Notes: a model not told the origin generated them from the sequence alone. Shown: positions 28,186-38,064, counted from the first letter of the stretch. The stretch is DNA of 64,000 bases from CAJQHK01 sp038142525 (GCA_038142525.1 JAYQKE010000015.1:496001-560000); one strand, 5' to 3'. Numbers and translations are program-made.

Positions 28186-29536
28186 GGAACCTCTGATTTT
28201 CCTATTTAATTTTGTCTATTTTTTCATTTTTCAGAAAAAATTTTTATAATTTGGATAAAGATTGCTAATTTTGTTAAAAATTAACAATCTTTATCCAAAT
28301 TTAGTGATTATTTGTGGTAATTTCTCTAGTTTCTTGTCTAATTTTACCATTTTTGGCTAAATTAGACACATTTATCCCTTGTTACGCTGTATTTGGTAGT
28401 ATTTTTCTAACCATATAGAGATTAGCAAGGGATGATAGCATTTGTAATTGATTAGTATTCTTTTGTAAACCATTATATCTAACCTTTCTATAGCCCCAAA
28501 GATGCTTTATAATTTGAAATGGATGTTCAACTTTAGCTCGAACTGATGAAAATTGTTTATTCCTCTTTTTTGCTTATTTGAAAGTTTTTTGTTAGATTTA
28601 GCTCTATTGGTTATACCATAAAATATATTGTGATTCCTACAAAATCTTTTTATTGCCTTATCATCATAGGCCTTGTCACCAAATAAAGAAGTTTCATCAC
28701 CATGTAATAACTCCTCTGTTTTAGTAGAATCATGATCTTTAGCTGTCGTCGTGACAATAGAATGAATAATTGGCTTACCCTTAGTTTGCACACCAATATG
28801 AGACTTCATGCCAAAATAATAATTCTTCCCTTTCTTGGTAGAAGACATCTCTTGGTCCCTTTTCCTCTTCTTGTTTTTTGTACTAGTTGGAGCAGATATT
28901 AATGTCGCATCAGTTATCGTACCCTCCTTCAACAAAAGATCATTCTCTTCAAGATATGAATTTACCTCGTTAAATATAATCGACGATAAATTATGCTTTT
29001 CCAATAAATGACGGAATCTCAATATCACAGTCTCATCCGGAACATTATCAATACCAATATCAATATTTAAGAATTTTTGAAAACTTATTCTATCATATAT
29101 AGCATCCTCCATAGCTGGATCACTAAGACCAAACCACTGCTGTAACAAATGAATCTTAAATATTAATAATAAATCTGTCACCTTCCTGCCACCGTAATCA
29201 CTAGTACCATTAGGATAAAAAGGCTCTATCTTATCAATCAATCTTTGCCATGGAATAATATCCGTCATTTGATTAAGAAACTTCTCCGCTCTTAATTTTC
29301 TACCAGAAATTGCTAATGAAAAAAATGATTGCTGGGTTGCCATAATTATATATTTTATTTGAATTTAATATATCAATAATAAGCAAAAAAGCTAGATAAA
29401 TCAAGCTTTTCTGGCTATTTTTATCAAATAAATTCAAACAAAATTTTATAAAATAACTTTGCTAAACTTTGGCAAAAATAACAAAATTAAACAGTTTCAA
29501 ATCTATAAATTAGATAATTGGTTTTTCAGAGGTTCC
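28186..29536 (-). mobile_element. ISb copy C: full-length, one base short
   Basis: Both ends are present (GGAACCTCTGATTTTCC at 28186, TTTTTCAGAGGTTCC ending 29536). It is 1351 bp, one base less than copy D, because of a shorter T-run near 28568. The flanks AAAG and TTTA do not match, so it is not flanked by a simple duplication. Confidence 0.9.
28382..29343 (-). CDS. ISb transposase, copy C (frameshifted)
   Basis: It is the same protein as copy D up to about residue 260 (LSNKQK). One T is missing in CCTCTTTTTTGC (28562-28572), so the C-terminus continues in another frame to the TAA at 28382-28384. Catalytic Asp residues lie before the break; the Glu (AKVEHPFQIIKHL) lies after it. Confidence 0.88.
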
Positions 29537-30166
29537 TTTAATGAAAATAGCGACAGAGGTAGAAAATCTTATGATAAAATATCTATGTTAAAGCTTGTTC
29601 TACTTGGTCAATGGAATAGTTTAAGCGATGAAGAATTAGAATATGCTGTAAAGGTAAGGCTTGATTTTATATCATTTTGTGGCTTTGATATTAGTGATAA
29701 GGTGCCAGATCATTCAACTATCTGTAGATTCAGAAATAAATTAATTGAAAGAGATTTGTTAGATAAATTATTATCTGAGATTAATAAATTATCAGAGAAT
29801 AATCTCAAAGTTAAAAAAGCTAATCTTGCAGTAATAGATGCTACATTGATTGAGTCTAATTCTAGACCAAATAGGACAAAGACAATAGAAGATAATATTA
29901 CTAAAGACAGGAATGAAGATCAAATTTCTAATAATAAAATAGGAAACTTAACTATTGAGCAATCAGAATCGGCAGATCCAGATGCCACTTGGCTAAAGAA
30001 GGGAAATAAATATCATTTTGGATTTAAATCATTTGCCACAACAGATGAAGAAGGATTTATCAATAAAACCAAAACAATTCCAGCCAATCAATCTGAGATT
30101 AATCAAATGGAGGATATGGTAACGGATTGTGATAAATTTTCTGGAGATAAGGGTTATGATTCTAAA

Positions 30167-31518
30167 GGAACCTCTGATTTTCCTATTTAATTTTGTCTAT
30201 TTTTTCATTTTTCAGAAAAAATTTTTATAATTTGGATAAAGATTGCTAATTTTGTTAAAAATTAACAATCTTTATCCAAATTTAGGCATTATTTGTGGTA
30301 ATTTCTCTAGTTTCTTGTCTAATTTTACCATTTTTGGCTAAATTAGACACATTTATCCCTTGTTACGCTGTATTTGGTAGTATTTTTCTAACCATATAGA
30401 GATTAGCAAGGAATGATAGCATTTGTAATTGATTAGTATTCTTTTGTAAACCATTATATCTAACCTTTCTATAGCCCCAAAGATGCTTTATAATTTGAAA
30501 TGGATGTTCAACTTTAGCTCGAACTGATGAAAATTGTTTATTCCTCTTTTTTTGCTTATTTGAAAGTTTTTTGTTAGATTTAGCTCTATTGGTTATACCA
30601 TAAAATATATTGTGATTCCTACAAAATCTTTTTATTGCCTTATCATCATAGGCCTTGTCACCAAATAAAGAAGTTTCATCACCATGTAATAACTCCTCTG
30701 TTTTAGTAGAATCATGATCTTTAGCTGTCGTCGTGACAATAGAATGAATAATTGGCTTACCCTTAGTTTGCACACCAATATGAGACTTCATGCCAAAATA
30801 ATAATTCTTCCCTTTCTTGGTAGAAGACATCTCTTGGTCCCTTTTCCTCTTCTTGTTTTTTGTGCTAGTTGGAGCAGATATTAATGTCGCATCAGTTATC
30901 GTACCCTCCTTCAACAAAAGATCATTCTCTTCAAGATATGAATTTACCTCGTTAAATATAATCGACGATAAATTATGCTTTTCCAATAAATGACGGAATC
31001 TCAATATCACAGTCTCATCCGGAACATTATCAATACCAATATCAATATTTAAGAATTTTTGAAAACTTATTCTATCATATATAGCATCCTCCATAGCTGG
31101 ATCACTAAGACCAAACCACTGCTGTAACAAATGAATCTTAAATATTAATAATAAATCTGTCACCTTCCTGCCACCGTAATCACTAGTACCATTAGGATAA
31201 AAAGGCTCTATCTTATCAATCAATCTTTGCCATGGAATAATATCCGTCATTTGATTAAGAAACTTCTCCGCTCTTAATTTTCTACCAGAAATTGCTAATG
31301 AAAAAAATGATTGCTGGGTTGCCATAATTATATATTTTATTTGAATTTAATATATCAATAATAAGCAAAAAAGCTAGATAAATCAAGCTTTTCTGGCTAT
31401 TTTTATCAAATAAATTCAAACAAAATTTTATAAAATAACTTTGCTAAACTTTGGCAAAAATAACAAAATTAAACAGTTTCAAATCTATAAATTAGATAAT
31501 TGGTTTTTCAGAGGTTCC
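30167..31518 (-). mobile_element. ISb copy D: intact IS5-family reference copy
   Basis: The complete 1352-bp element has ends GGAACCTCTGA and TCAGAGGTTCC and an exact 4-bp target duplication TAAA (30163-30166, 31519-31522). It carries an unbroken transposase gene and is the copy against which the other five were judged. Subterminal regions contain further dyad sequence, for example GATTGCTAATTTTG and its inverse near 30240-30275. Confidence 0.95.
30363..31325 (-). CDS. ISb transposase, intact
   Basis: This 320-residue DDE transposase of the IS5 family starts at ATG 31325 (MATQQSFFSLAISGRKLRAE). It has a DUF772 helical region at about 50-110 (FGLSDPAMEDAIYDRISFQK, ETVILRFRHLLEKHNLSS), the first Asp in TITDATLISAPTS, the second in LFGDKAYDDKAIKRF, and Glu in VRAKVEHPFQIIKHLWGYRK. 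This is the only copy in the window with an unbroken frame and both ends, so it could drive the family and the MITEs. Confidence 0.94.
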   Translation of the reverse strand: MATQQSFFSLAISGRKLRAEKFLNQMTDIIPWQRLIDKIEPFYPNGTSDYGGRKVTDLLLIFKIHLLQQWFGLSDPAMEDAIYDRISFQKFLNIDIGIDNVPDETVILRFRHLLEKHNLSSIIFNEVNSYLEENDLLLKEGTITDATLISAPTSTKNKKRKRDQEMSSTKKGKNYYFGMKSHIGVQTKGKPIIHSIVTTTAKDHDSTKTEELLHGDETSLFGDKAYDDKAIKRFCRNHNIFYGITNRAKSNKKLSNKQKKRNKQFSSVRAKVEHPFQIIKHLWGYRKVRYNGLQKNTNQLQMLSFLANLYMVRKILPNTA

Positions 31519-31825
31519 TAAAGGAAATAGAGATATCTTACGAAAAAAAGGCATCAAAACCAGATTGATGTATAAAAAGCCAAAAGGAAAACCCATGACC
31601 AAATGGCAAAAAAGATTTAATAAAGCTGTATCAAAAAGAAGATTTATTGTTGAACAATCTTTTGGAACTCTAAAAAGAAGATTTAAATTCAATAAAGCTT
31701 CTTATTTTACAACAAAAAAAGTAAATGCTCAATTTACTCTAAAAGCTATTTGTTTAAATCTACTCAAAGCAGTTAATAAAATAAAAATTGCATTGGTGCC
31801 ACCAAAACAACTGGAATTAGGATAA

Positions 31826-32185
31826 TTGTGTCCAAAATCCACAAAACAACAAAGAATACCACAAAAACACCGAAATAACCAATATTTTTGCCAATAAATT
31901 GTCAAAAATATCAAAAAATACAGTTTTTTCCAAAAATTTCCTTCAAAAAAATATTCTGAAGGAAAATTAGAGAAAAATCAATGATTTATGCAAAGGTCTT
32001 AACATGACTAAATATATTAAAGGTTATGTAGATGTTTTAACCAAACGCAAAAAAGCGTAAAGTAACAAATACGTCAAATAATAAATAGCACTTTAGTTAT
32101 GAATGAAAAATTTATTCAAAAGAACTTGAATAAAATAGCTCGGGACGAACAACAAATTACCAAAAATCTAAAATTCAACTGGTAA
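31826..32185. other. ISe 3' flank and unassigned remnant
   Basis: Bases 31826-32000 are the non-coding right end of ISe. Bases 32001-32185 contain a plus-strand frame of 28 codons (32099-32185, MNEKFIQKNLNKIARDEQQ) and the small dyad ACGCAAAAAAGCGT. On the minus strand no continuation of the coat-U gene can be read, so some of that gene was replaced or lost here. Confidence 0.4.
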
Positions 32186-32389
32186 TCAATAATTAGTCAG
32201 TTGCAAATTGCTGTTATTATCTTCGGGTAACTCGCCAAAACTTATATTGTCAATGCCAGAAATACCCATCAAAACCCCTATTGACAAATCAATATCCAAC
32301 TCTACTGAAGAATATCTGTCAATTTGACCCTGACTAGCAGAATGAGTATTAAAACTAAATAATATTATGGTAAGAAAAATCTTTAACAT
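32186..32389 (-). pseudogene. Spore coat U-type (Csu-like) pilus subunit, N-terminal fragment
   Basis: This 67-codon frame starts at ATG 32389 with a signal peptide (MLKIFLTIILFSFNTHSAS), then QGQIDRYSSVELDIDLSIG and MGISGIDNISFGELPEDN. This is the typical beginning of a spore-coat-U-domain subunit (signal, SS-containing first strand, sGlddi-lG turn). The frame stops at the edge of the IS remnant. The C-terminal part lies at 26262-26035 on the same strand, so one gene was split by about 5.9 kb of IS sequence. Confidence 0.7.
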
Positions 32390-32417
32390 GATATTTTATT
32401 TTTCAGTTTCTTAATCA

Positions 32418-32948
32418 TTAAGAATATTTCATGAAATTAAAGACTTGTAATAATATTATGTCAATGATTAGTAAAGAAATTATAATTAATAATATAAGTT
32501 TATAAGATCTGGCAGAAATTTTATCATTACAAATAATAACAATTGTATCAGCAACAAAATCTCTCAGTGATCTTCTTTTTCCATTTATGATGATAGCAAA
32601 AATATCGATTAGTTTCAATAGAAAAATAGAGGTTAAAAAATAGGAGGCAGATCTAATTATTGATTTTTGCAATGATGGTAATCGACCATTTACATCAAGA
32701 ACAATAATATTCATCAGCATTTTTCCTGGAGTTTGACCATATAGAAAAATAAAAAAGCTAAAGAAAGTAAAAATTATAAAAAAATTGGCAAAGGCCCATA
32801 TTTGTATAATAATGGATGAAATATTATAGGTAGATAGAATTACTGATATTACAAATATAGGACTCAATATGATGATATCTAGAAAATAGGCAATTACCCT
32901 TTCAGGAAGAATTTGATACTGACTAAGATTATTTACATCATATTTCAT
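32418..32948 (-). CDS. RDD-family membrane protein
   Basis: This 176-residue integral membrane protein has the RDD motif near the N-terminus (LPERVIAYFLDIIILSPIF: Arg and Asp in helix 1). A second helix runs around 45-68, GQTPGKMLMNIIVLD follows, and the Arg/Asp pair KRRSLRDFVADTIVI lies near the C-terminus. A final helix follows (LILLIIISLLIIDIILLQVF). The transported substrate of such proteins is usually unknown. It starts 2 bases after the ddl stop on the same strand. Confidence 0.88.
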   Translation of the reverse strand: MKYDVNNLSQYQILPERVIAYFLDIIILSPIFVISVILSTYNISSIIIQIWAFANFFIIFTFFSFFIFLYGQTPGKMLMNIIVLDVNGRLPSLQKSIIRSASYFLTSIFLLKLIDIFAIIINGKRRSLRDFVADTIVIICNDKISARSYKLILLIIISLLIIDIILLQVFNFMKYS

Positions 32949-32950
32949 AA

Positions 32951-33883
32951 TTAATCATTAAATTTTGCGGTGGTGATTAAATATTTTACCATTTCATCAA
33001 AAGATATATTGGCATTTTTGGCAATTTTTGGCACCAAGGATGATGGGGTGAATCCCGGCTGAGTATTCATTTCTAAAAAATAGAACTTTTTGTCTTTTCC
33101 TAAAATTAATTCAATTCTATTAATACCTCTGCAATTAAGTAATTGATGACATTTGAGTGAGATATCCATGGCTTTTTGATATTCTTCTTTGGAAATTGCG
33201 GCTGGAATAATATATTTTGTAGAATCGCTGATATATTTACTATCATAATCAAAAAATTCTGCTTCCGTTATTATTTCGCAAACTCCAAGAGCTTTATTAT
33301 CCATAATGGCAATTTGCAACTCCCTCCCTTCAATATATTGCTGGATAATCATTTTATCCCCAAATTGCCAATTATATTCTGTAATATCAAAGTCAGTTTC
33401 TTCCTTTATGATCTCAACCCCAGCGCTGGATCCTTCATCAATGGGTTTTAATATAAAGGGTTTTGGAAAGTTTTTTATAATTTGCGTTGCTTCTGAAATA
33501 TTTTTTTGGTCAATTATAATTGTTTTAGGATCATGTAGATCTTCAATATTTTTAGTACATATCTCGCTAGCCATGATTTTATTCATAGCAATCGCAGAGG
33601 CGGTAGAGTCGGAATGGGTATAAGGAATTTTTAAGAAATCTAAGATAGATTGAATCCGGCCATCTTCGCCAAATTTACCATGTAGGGCGTTGAATATTAT
33701 TTTAGGTTTTAATTTTTCTATATTTGCTAAAAAATTTTCATCAAAGAATAATTTTTTAGTGTTATAATTCATTTTTTTTAAAGATGAAAAAACATTATCA
33801 CCTGTTATTTCGGAAATTTTACTCTCGGCATTATTGCCGCCATATAATATTAATATTAGATCTTTTTGATTGATTTTCATCAC
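32951..33883 (-). CDS. ddl: D-alanine--D-alanine ligase
   Basis: Ddl makes the D-Ala-D-Ala dipeptide of peptidoglycan, using ATP. The 310 residues show LYGGNNAESKISEITG, NALHGKFGEDGRIQS, the ATP-grasp lysine region PFILKPIDEGSSAGVEII, YIEGRELQIAI, and the metal-binding end RGINRIELILGKD with EMNTQPGFTPSSLVP. Translation may start at GTG 33883 or ATG 33880. The gene follows the DUF2610 gene with no gap. Its presence suggests the organism makes at least some peptidoglycan. Confidence 0.95.
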   Translation of the reverse strand: MMKINQKDLILILYGGNNAESKISEITGDNVFSSLKKMNYNTKKLFFDENFLANIEKLKPKIIFNALHGKFGEDGRIQSILDFLKIPYTHSDSTASAIAMNKIMASEICTKNIEDLHDPKTIIIDQKNISEATQIIKNFPKPFILKPIDEGSSAGVEIIKEETDFDITEYNWQFGDKMIIQQYIEGRELQIAIMDNKALGVCEIITEAEFFDYDSKYISDSTKYIIPAAISKEEYQKAMDISLKCHQLLNCRGINRIELILGKDKKFYFLEMNTQPGFTPSSLVPKIAKNANISFDEMVKYLITTAKFND

Positions 33884-34162
33884 CTAACTCTTGGAATTAT
33901 TATTCTTTTTCTTTTCTTCTGCTTCTATTTCAGTCATTAAATGACATAATAAATCTTCAAATGAAACCTTATTTTTTTCGGCAATTTCTTTAACTTCAGC
34001 AACAGATTTCATAAATTCATCTGGTATTTGACCGCCAGATGATGATAGCCATTTTGCCTGGAATCCTAAGGGGTGTGATTCAGAAGATGGATTGCCAATA
34101 TAAAAAGGCACCTTTTGTGATGTGCCATTAAAATTACAATTAACAGTGATTTTACGAACCAT
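33884..34162 (-). CDS. DUF2610 family protein
   Basis: This 92-residue soluble protein has VNCNFNGTSQKVPFYIGNPS, then HPLGFQAKWLSSSGGQIPDE and a C-terminal helix KVSFEDLLCHLMTEIEAEEK. These phrases match DUF2610, a small family known mainly from Rickettsiales; function is unknown. It overlaps the trpD stop by 11 bases and is followed directly by ddl. Confidence 0.82.
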   Translation of the reverse strand: MVRKITVNCNFNGTSQKVPFYIGNPSSESHPLGFQAKWLSSSGGQIPDEFMKSVAEVKEIAEKNKVSFEDLLCHLMTEIEAEEKKKNNNSKS

Positions 34163-35147
34163 TTTTTATTTTATTTAATAATTTTAGGGATAATTTTTGT
34201 TCAAATGACTTATTTACTTCTGATAAGCAGTTGAAAATATCTCCAAATTTTCCACTTAGAAATAAAACATAAGCAACATTAATTGTAACAATATCATAAT
34301 AGGCATCTTTTTTTCCAGAAAATAATTCCAACATTCTGTGATAATTATATTCAGGATCTTTGCCTTTAATATCTTCTATTTTAGATATTGAAATACCAAG
34401 ATCTATAGGAGAAATAATTTTTTCATCAAAAGATTTATTTTTTATATCTAGTAATAATGTTTTATCGCTAATTGAAATTTCATCCATACCGTCAAAAGAA
34501 TGTACAATCATTACTCTTTTTTTATCTAATTTTTGACAGACTTTTGCCATTATATAAGATATTTGATAATTACTGCAGCCTATTAATTGATAATTTGGAT
34601 TGACAGGATTTAAAAGTGGACCCAGATAATTAAAGATAGTTTTTATACCAAGTTCTGATCTCGCTTTGGCAACATTTTTAAATGATGGGTGAAAAAATGG
34701 TGCAAAAATAAAGGCCAAATTAAATCTTTCGATTGAATCTATAATTTTATCTGCTTCTTTTAGCATTGAAATTCTCATTTGAGCAAAAATATCAGCTGAA
34801 CCAGATTTTGATGAAACAGATTTATTACCATGTTTGGCAGTTTTTAAGCCCAGAGAAGCGACAACAAAGCTAACAGCAGTTGAGATATTAAGAGTGTTTA
34901 AATTATCACCTCCAGTTCCACAAACATCAAAAATATCACCAGAAATATGAATTTTTTTTGATCTTTCATTAAAGGATTTAACCGCTCCTAAGAGTAGATT
35001 TTCACTGATGCCTATTTTATTGATTTGTAATAAGACTTCTTTAATTTCACTATCTGATAATTTACCATCTGCAATTTGGCAAAAAATCTGATAAGAATCC
35101 TCAAAGTTGATATTTTTATTTAAATTTGAAAAGTTCACTTTTAACAA
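34152..35147 (-). CDS. trpD: Anthranilate phosphoribosyltransferase-like protein
   Basis: TrpD joins anthranilate to PRPP, the second step of tryptophan synthesis. The 331 residues show an N-terminal helical domain and the PRPP-binding Gly loop FDVCGTGGDNLNTLNIST (about 77-94). KHGNKSVSSKSGSADI, LAFIFAPFFHPSFKNVAKAR and GIKTIFNYLGPLLNPVNP are the other family motifs. No other trp genes are in the window, so whether it works in Trp synthesis here is open. It overlaps dsbB by 32 bases upstream and DUF2610 downstream. Confidence 0.9.
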   Translation of the reverse strand: MLKVNFSNLNKNINFEDSYQIFCQIADGKLSDSEIKEVLLQINKIGISENLLLGAVKSFNERSKKIHISGDIFDVCGTGGDNLNTLNISTAVSFVVASLGLKTAKHGNKSVSSKSGSADIFAQMRISMLKEADKIIDSIERFNLAFIFAPFFHPSFKNVAKARSELGIKTIFNYLGPLLNPVNPNYQLIGCSNYQISYIMAKVCQKLDKKRVMIVHSFDGMDEISISDKTLLLDIKNKSFDEKIISPIDLGISISKIEDIKGKDPEYNYHRMLELFSGKKDAYYDIVTINVAYVLFLSGKFGDIFNCLSEVNKSFEQKLSLKLLNKIKNGS

Positions 35148-35616
35148 GACAAATTAGAGTTATGGCAAACAGACAATAAAGTACATTCATTGTAGCCATG
35201 GTAATGCCAAAAATTTCAAAAGCTGGTTCGTCACATTTTACTGCTTTTTTTCCCATAATAATTTCAGTTAATTCATCTATATTATTCATATCTAACAGAT
35301 TAGCTCCGGAACAGCTTGCGGGAAGTTCAAAAATATGCCGCTCTACACCAACATGATAACTAGCTAGAATCATATTGCCTAAAAGAAGCAAAAGAACTAA
35401 ATAGATAATATAGTTTTTAATTTTTAGGCTTTTTAGAAAAAAGATTGGAAATAATGCTAAAAATAAAATAATAAAAAATGGTATTCTTTGATAGATACAT
35501 AAATTGCAAGGTTCCATTCCAAAACCATATTCTAAAACATAAGCAATCAATAAAGGAAGGAATGATAATAGGAATATTAACTTATCAAGCTCTATAAATT
35601 TAATGTTGATTTTCAT
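35116..35616 (-). CDS. dsbB: Disulfide bond formation protein B
   Basis: DsbB reoxidises DsbA and passes electrons to quinone in the inner membrane. The 166 residues form four helices. The first redox pair is MEPCNLCIYQRIPF (CxxC followed by the quinone-site Arg). The second periplasmic loop holds the other pair (LPASCSGANL and KKAVKCDEPAFEIFGITMAT). The protein ends with a Lys-rich tail. It is first in a minus-strand run dsbB-trpD-DUF2610-ddl-RDD and is divergent from thiL. Confidence 0.93.
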   Translation of the reverse strand: MKINIKFIELDKLIFLLSFLPLLIAYVLEYGFGMEPCNLCIYQRIPFFIILFLALFPIFFLKSLKIKNYIIYLVLLLLLGNMILASYHVGVERHIFELPASCSGANLLDMNNIDELTEIIMGKKAVKCDEPAFEIFGITMATMNVLYCLFAITLICLVKSELFKFK

Positions 35617-35744
35617 AATAACTTAATTTTTTTGTTGCGAGATTGTAGCAAATTATTTATTGATATATCAAGTTATTTCTATATAGTTGCTTTTAAGCCC
35701 AGAATTGTCACAGAATTGGTATTATTGCCATTTTAAATGAAGGA

Positions 35745-36710
35745 ATGAAAGAGTTTGATATTATTAGTAAATATTTCAAAAAATTAGCAATAAATGGTTT
35801 TTCTGACAATTTAGATAATGACGTTGCTAATATTAATATTGATAATGATAGGCAGTTAGTTATCAGTAAGGATATGATGGCCGAAGATGTTCATTTTAAA
35901 GAAAATTTTGGTGGCTATAAAATAGCTTATAAATTATTAGCGAGTAATTTATCTGATTTGGCTTCATCTGGTGCTAGACCTCATTCTTTCATGCTTGGTT
36001 TTGCTAAAAATGATAAAATAGATTCAAAATTTATATCTTCATTTTGTCAGGGATTAAAAGAATTATCAGAGGAGTATAATTTGTCTTTGATTGGTGGCGA
36101 TACTATATCTTGTAAATCTGAGTTATTTTTTTCTATTACAATTTTTGGAACATGTCCAAAAAATAAAATATTATCTAGATCTAAAGCCAAGGAGGGTGAT
36201 TTGATTTTTGTTTCTGGAGATATTGGGGATCCTCATTTGGGGCTTGGTATTTTGCAAAATAAATTAAATATTCAGGATCTAGATATTAGAAATTATTTTC
36301 TAGATAAATTCTATTATCCAAAGCCAAGAATAGATTTGGGAGTGAGTCTTGTAGAAAAAAATCTTTCAAATACAGCGATTGATATTTCTGATGGTTTGTT
36401 TTCTGACTTAAGTCATATTTGTCAATCTTCTAATCTAGGAGCCAATATTTTTCTTGAAAAGATACCTATTTCAAAAAATGCCAGGAATTTAAAATTGGAT
36501 ATGTTAGATTTATGTTCAGCTGGAGAGGATTATGAATTGCTTTTTGCTATAAAAGAAGAAAAGAGGGCAAAAATAGAAAAATTGGCAATAGAATTAAATA
36601 TAAAAATTACTGAAATTGGTTTTTTCTCAAATGATAAAAATAAGGAGATAAAATTATTTAATCGGGATAATAAAAAAATTAAAATTAAAAAATATGGTTA
36701 TGAGCATTAG
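35745..36710 (+). CDS. thiL: Thiamine-monophosphate kinase
   Basis: ThiL phosphorylates thiamine monophosphate to the active diphosphate. The 321 residues show the metal-binding acidic sites: KDMMAEDVHFKENF, ASNLSDLASSGARPHSFML, SLIGGDTISCKSELFFSI and AIDISDGLFSDLSHIC, followed by SAGEDYELLFAI. Family length is about 320. An in-frame ATG at 35736 could also serve as start; 35745 is used here (MKEFDIISKYF). lptE begins one base after the stop. Confidence 0.94.
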   Translation: MKEFDIISKYFKKLAINGFSDNLDNDVANINIDNDRQLVISKDMMAEDVHFKENFGGYKIAYKLLASNLSDLASSGARPHSFMLGFAKNDKIDSKFISSFCQGLKELSEEYNLSLIGGDTISCKSELFFSITIFGTCPKNKILSRSKAKEGDLIFVSGDIGDPHLGLGILQNKLNIQDLDIRNYFLDKFYYPKPRIDLGVSLVEKNLSNTAIDISDGLFSDLSHICQSSNLGANIFLEKIPISKNARNLKLDMLDLCSAGEDYELLFAIKEEKRAKIEKLAIELNIKITEIGFFSNDKNKEIKLFNRDNKKIKIKKYGYEH

Positions 36711-36711
36711 A

Positions 36712-37202
36712 ATGATATCGCTTGCTGTGATAATATTATTATTGAGTTCTTGTGGTTTTAAGCCAATTTATTACAGCAAAATTCCGATCAGAAAAATACT
36801 GATTATCATAGTAATTTAATCTTAGTTAAGGTTAAAAAATATCGTTCTAATATTGATTATAAGTTGCATAAAAATTTGGTGGAGATATTAAATCCTTATA
36901 ATATTGATGTTGAGAAAAAATATTTTTTAGATGTAAAATTAACTAGTAAAACTTCTTCAACATTTACTACCTCAACTGGTTCTTCAGGTAGAAATAAGGT
37001 GACTTTAATTGCCAATTATAAATTATTAGATATTGAAAGTAATGATATTCTTGGTTCTGGCAAAATTAGTGAGAGTGGTGATTTTGATATAGAAAGAAAA
37101 AGATTTGCCAATTATATAACAGAGGAGCAGACTAGAATTAATTTGACAAAGTTAATAGCTAGAGATGTCAGAAATATGATCATCAATGATTTAACTAAAT
37201 AA
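36712..37202 (+). CDS. lptE: LPS-assembly lipoprotein LptE (frameshifted)
   Basis: The frame from ATG 36712 encodes a lipoprotein signal ending ILLLSSCGFKPIYY, where CGFKPIY is the usual LptE lipobox and start. A one-base break near 36780 (AGCAAAATTCC) shifts to the frame that continues LILVKVKKYRSNIDYKLHKN, TLIANYKLLDIESNDILGSG and ARDVRNMIINDLTK. The total of about 163 residues suits LptE, which plugs LptD in the outer membrane for LPS export. It lies between thiL and mutM on the same strand. The call rests on the N-terminus, size and fold pattern. Confidence 0.78.
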
Positions 37203-37235
37203 TGTTTTATCTTTATAATACTCCTTGCCAAGATT

Positions 37236-38060
37236 ATGCCAGAATTACCTGAAGTAGAAACAGTTTGCCGTGGATTACAAGAAAATATTATTGGTAAAAA
37301 AATAGTAAAATCTTGGTTGTCAGAGAAGAATCTGCGTTTTCCTTATCCAGAAAATTTTATAAATAAGCTTAAAAATAGGTATATTGTTCAGATATCTCGT
37401 AGAGCAAGATATATTCTGATTCATATGGATAATCAGGAGATATTGTTAATTCATTTGGGAATGACTGGTAAATTAAATTTTTATCAAAATTATGATAATC
37501 ATAAAATAAAACATGATCACATAATAATAAGATTTTCTGATAATTCAGCTTTAATTTATAATGATGTAAGAAGATTTGGTTTTGCCGATATATTACATAT
37601 ATCAGAACAAGCAGATCATAAAATGTTAAAAGATTTAGCATTAGAGCCGTTAAGTGAGGATTTTAATGTTCAATATCTGCAAAAAAAATTGGCGGGTAAA
37701 AAGATGAATATTAAAAATATTATGATGGATAATAAAATTGTGGTTGGGGTAGGTAATATCTATATCAATGAATCTTTATTTTTATCAAGAATTTCACCAA
37801 AAAAATCAGCCAATGAAGTAAAAAAAGAGGAGCTTGATATGTTGATTAAAAATATTAAAAATATTTTACAAAAGGCCATAAATAAAGGAGGTTCAACACT
37901 TAGAGATTATCAAAATTTAGACGGAGATGTTGGTAATTTTCAGTTTGATTTTAGAGTCTATGGTAGAGAGGATAAAAATTGTGTTGATTGTATAACAAAA
38001 ATTCAAAGGATTAGACAAAATGGTAGATCTAGTTTTTTTTGCCCTTCATGTCAGAGATAA
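37236..38060 (+). CDS. mutM: Formamidopyrimidine-DNA glycosylase
   Basis: MutM removes 8-oxoguanine and other oxidised purines and cuts the strand. The 274 residues begin MPELPEVETVCRGLQ, with catalytic Pro1 and Glu2 after Met removal. They contain LIHLGMTGKL, YNDVRRFGFADIL, GVGNIYINESLFLSRISP and GGSTLRDYQNLDG. The C-terminal zinc finger has four cysteines (CVDC and CPSC flanking KIQRIRQNGRSSFF). It is complete, ending at TAA 38058-38060. A palindromic repeat follows. Confidence 0.97.
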   Translation: MPELPEVETVCRGLQENIIGKKIVKSWLSEKNLRFPYPENFINKLKNRYIVQISRRARYILIHMDNQEILLIHLGMTGKLNFYQNYDNHKIKHDHIIIRFSDNSALIYNDVRRFGFADILHISEQADHKMLKDLALEPLSEDFNVQYLQKKLAGKKMNIKNIMMDNKIVVGVGNIYINESLFLSRISPKKSANEVKKEELDMLIKNIKNILQKAINKGGSTLRDYQNLDGDVGNFQFDFRVYGREDKNCVDCITKIQRIRQNGRSSFFCPSCQR

Positions 38061-38064
38061 TATA

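Larger units (their letters stand above)
29537..31825 (+). pseudogene. ISe transposase, IS5 type, truncated and interrupted
   Basis: The visible N-terminal part (29537-30166) has SDRGRKSYDKISMLKLVLLG, DHSTICRFRNKLIERDLLDK, the first Asp (NLAVIDATLIES), KKGNKYHFGFKSF, and the second Asp region DKFSGDKGYDSK. After ISb copy D the gene resumes at 31523 (GNRDILRKKGIKTRLMYK) and shows the Glu region RRFIVEQSFGTLKRRFKFNK, ending at TAA 31825. True N-terminal codons are lost; the apparent start inside ISb is an accidental fusion. Confidence 0.88.
29537..32000 (+). mobile_element. ISe: second IS5-family element, left-truncated and interrupted by ISb copy D
   Basis: It is distinct from ISb in sequence. 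The transposase gene fills most of it, and the right end reads TTTATGCAAAGGTCTT up to 32000. The left end is missing, cut by ISb copy C at 29536. ISb copy D (30167-31518) is inserted with a TAAA duplication. The same terminal sequence AAGACCTTTGCATAA occurs alone at 45601. Confidence 0.8.

Noticed and set aside
29459..30190. A start reading MLNFGKNNKIKQFQIYKLDN for the ISe transposase (and the same for 15994-16425)
   Set aside because: These residues are encoded by the outward-reading ISb left end and occur in front of two unrelated transposases, so they are accidental fusions.
32099..32185. A 28-codon gene MNEKFIQKNLNKIARDEQQ...
   Set aside because: It is very short, lies in a remnant between ISe and the coat-U fragment, and matches nothing I know. 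Coding cannot be supported.
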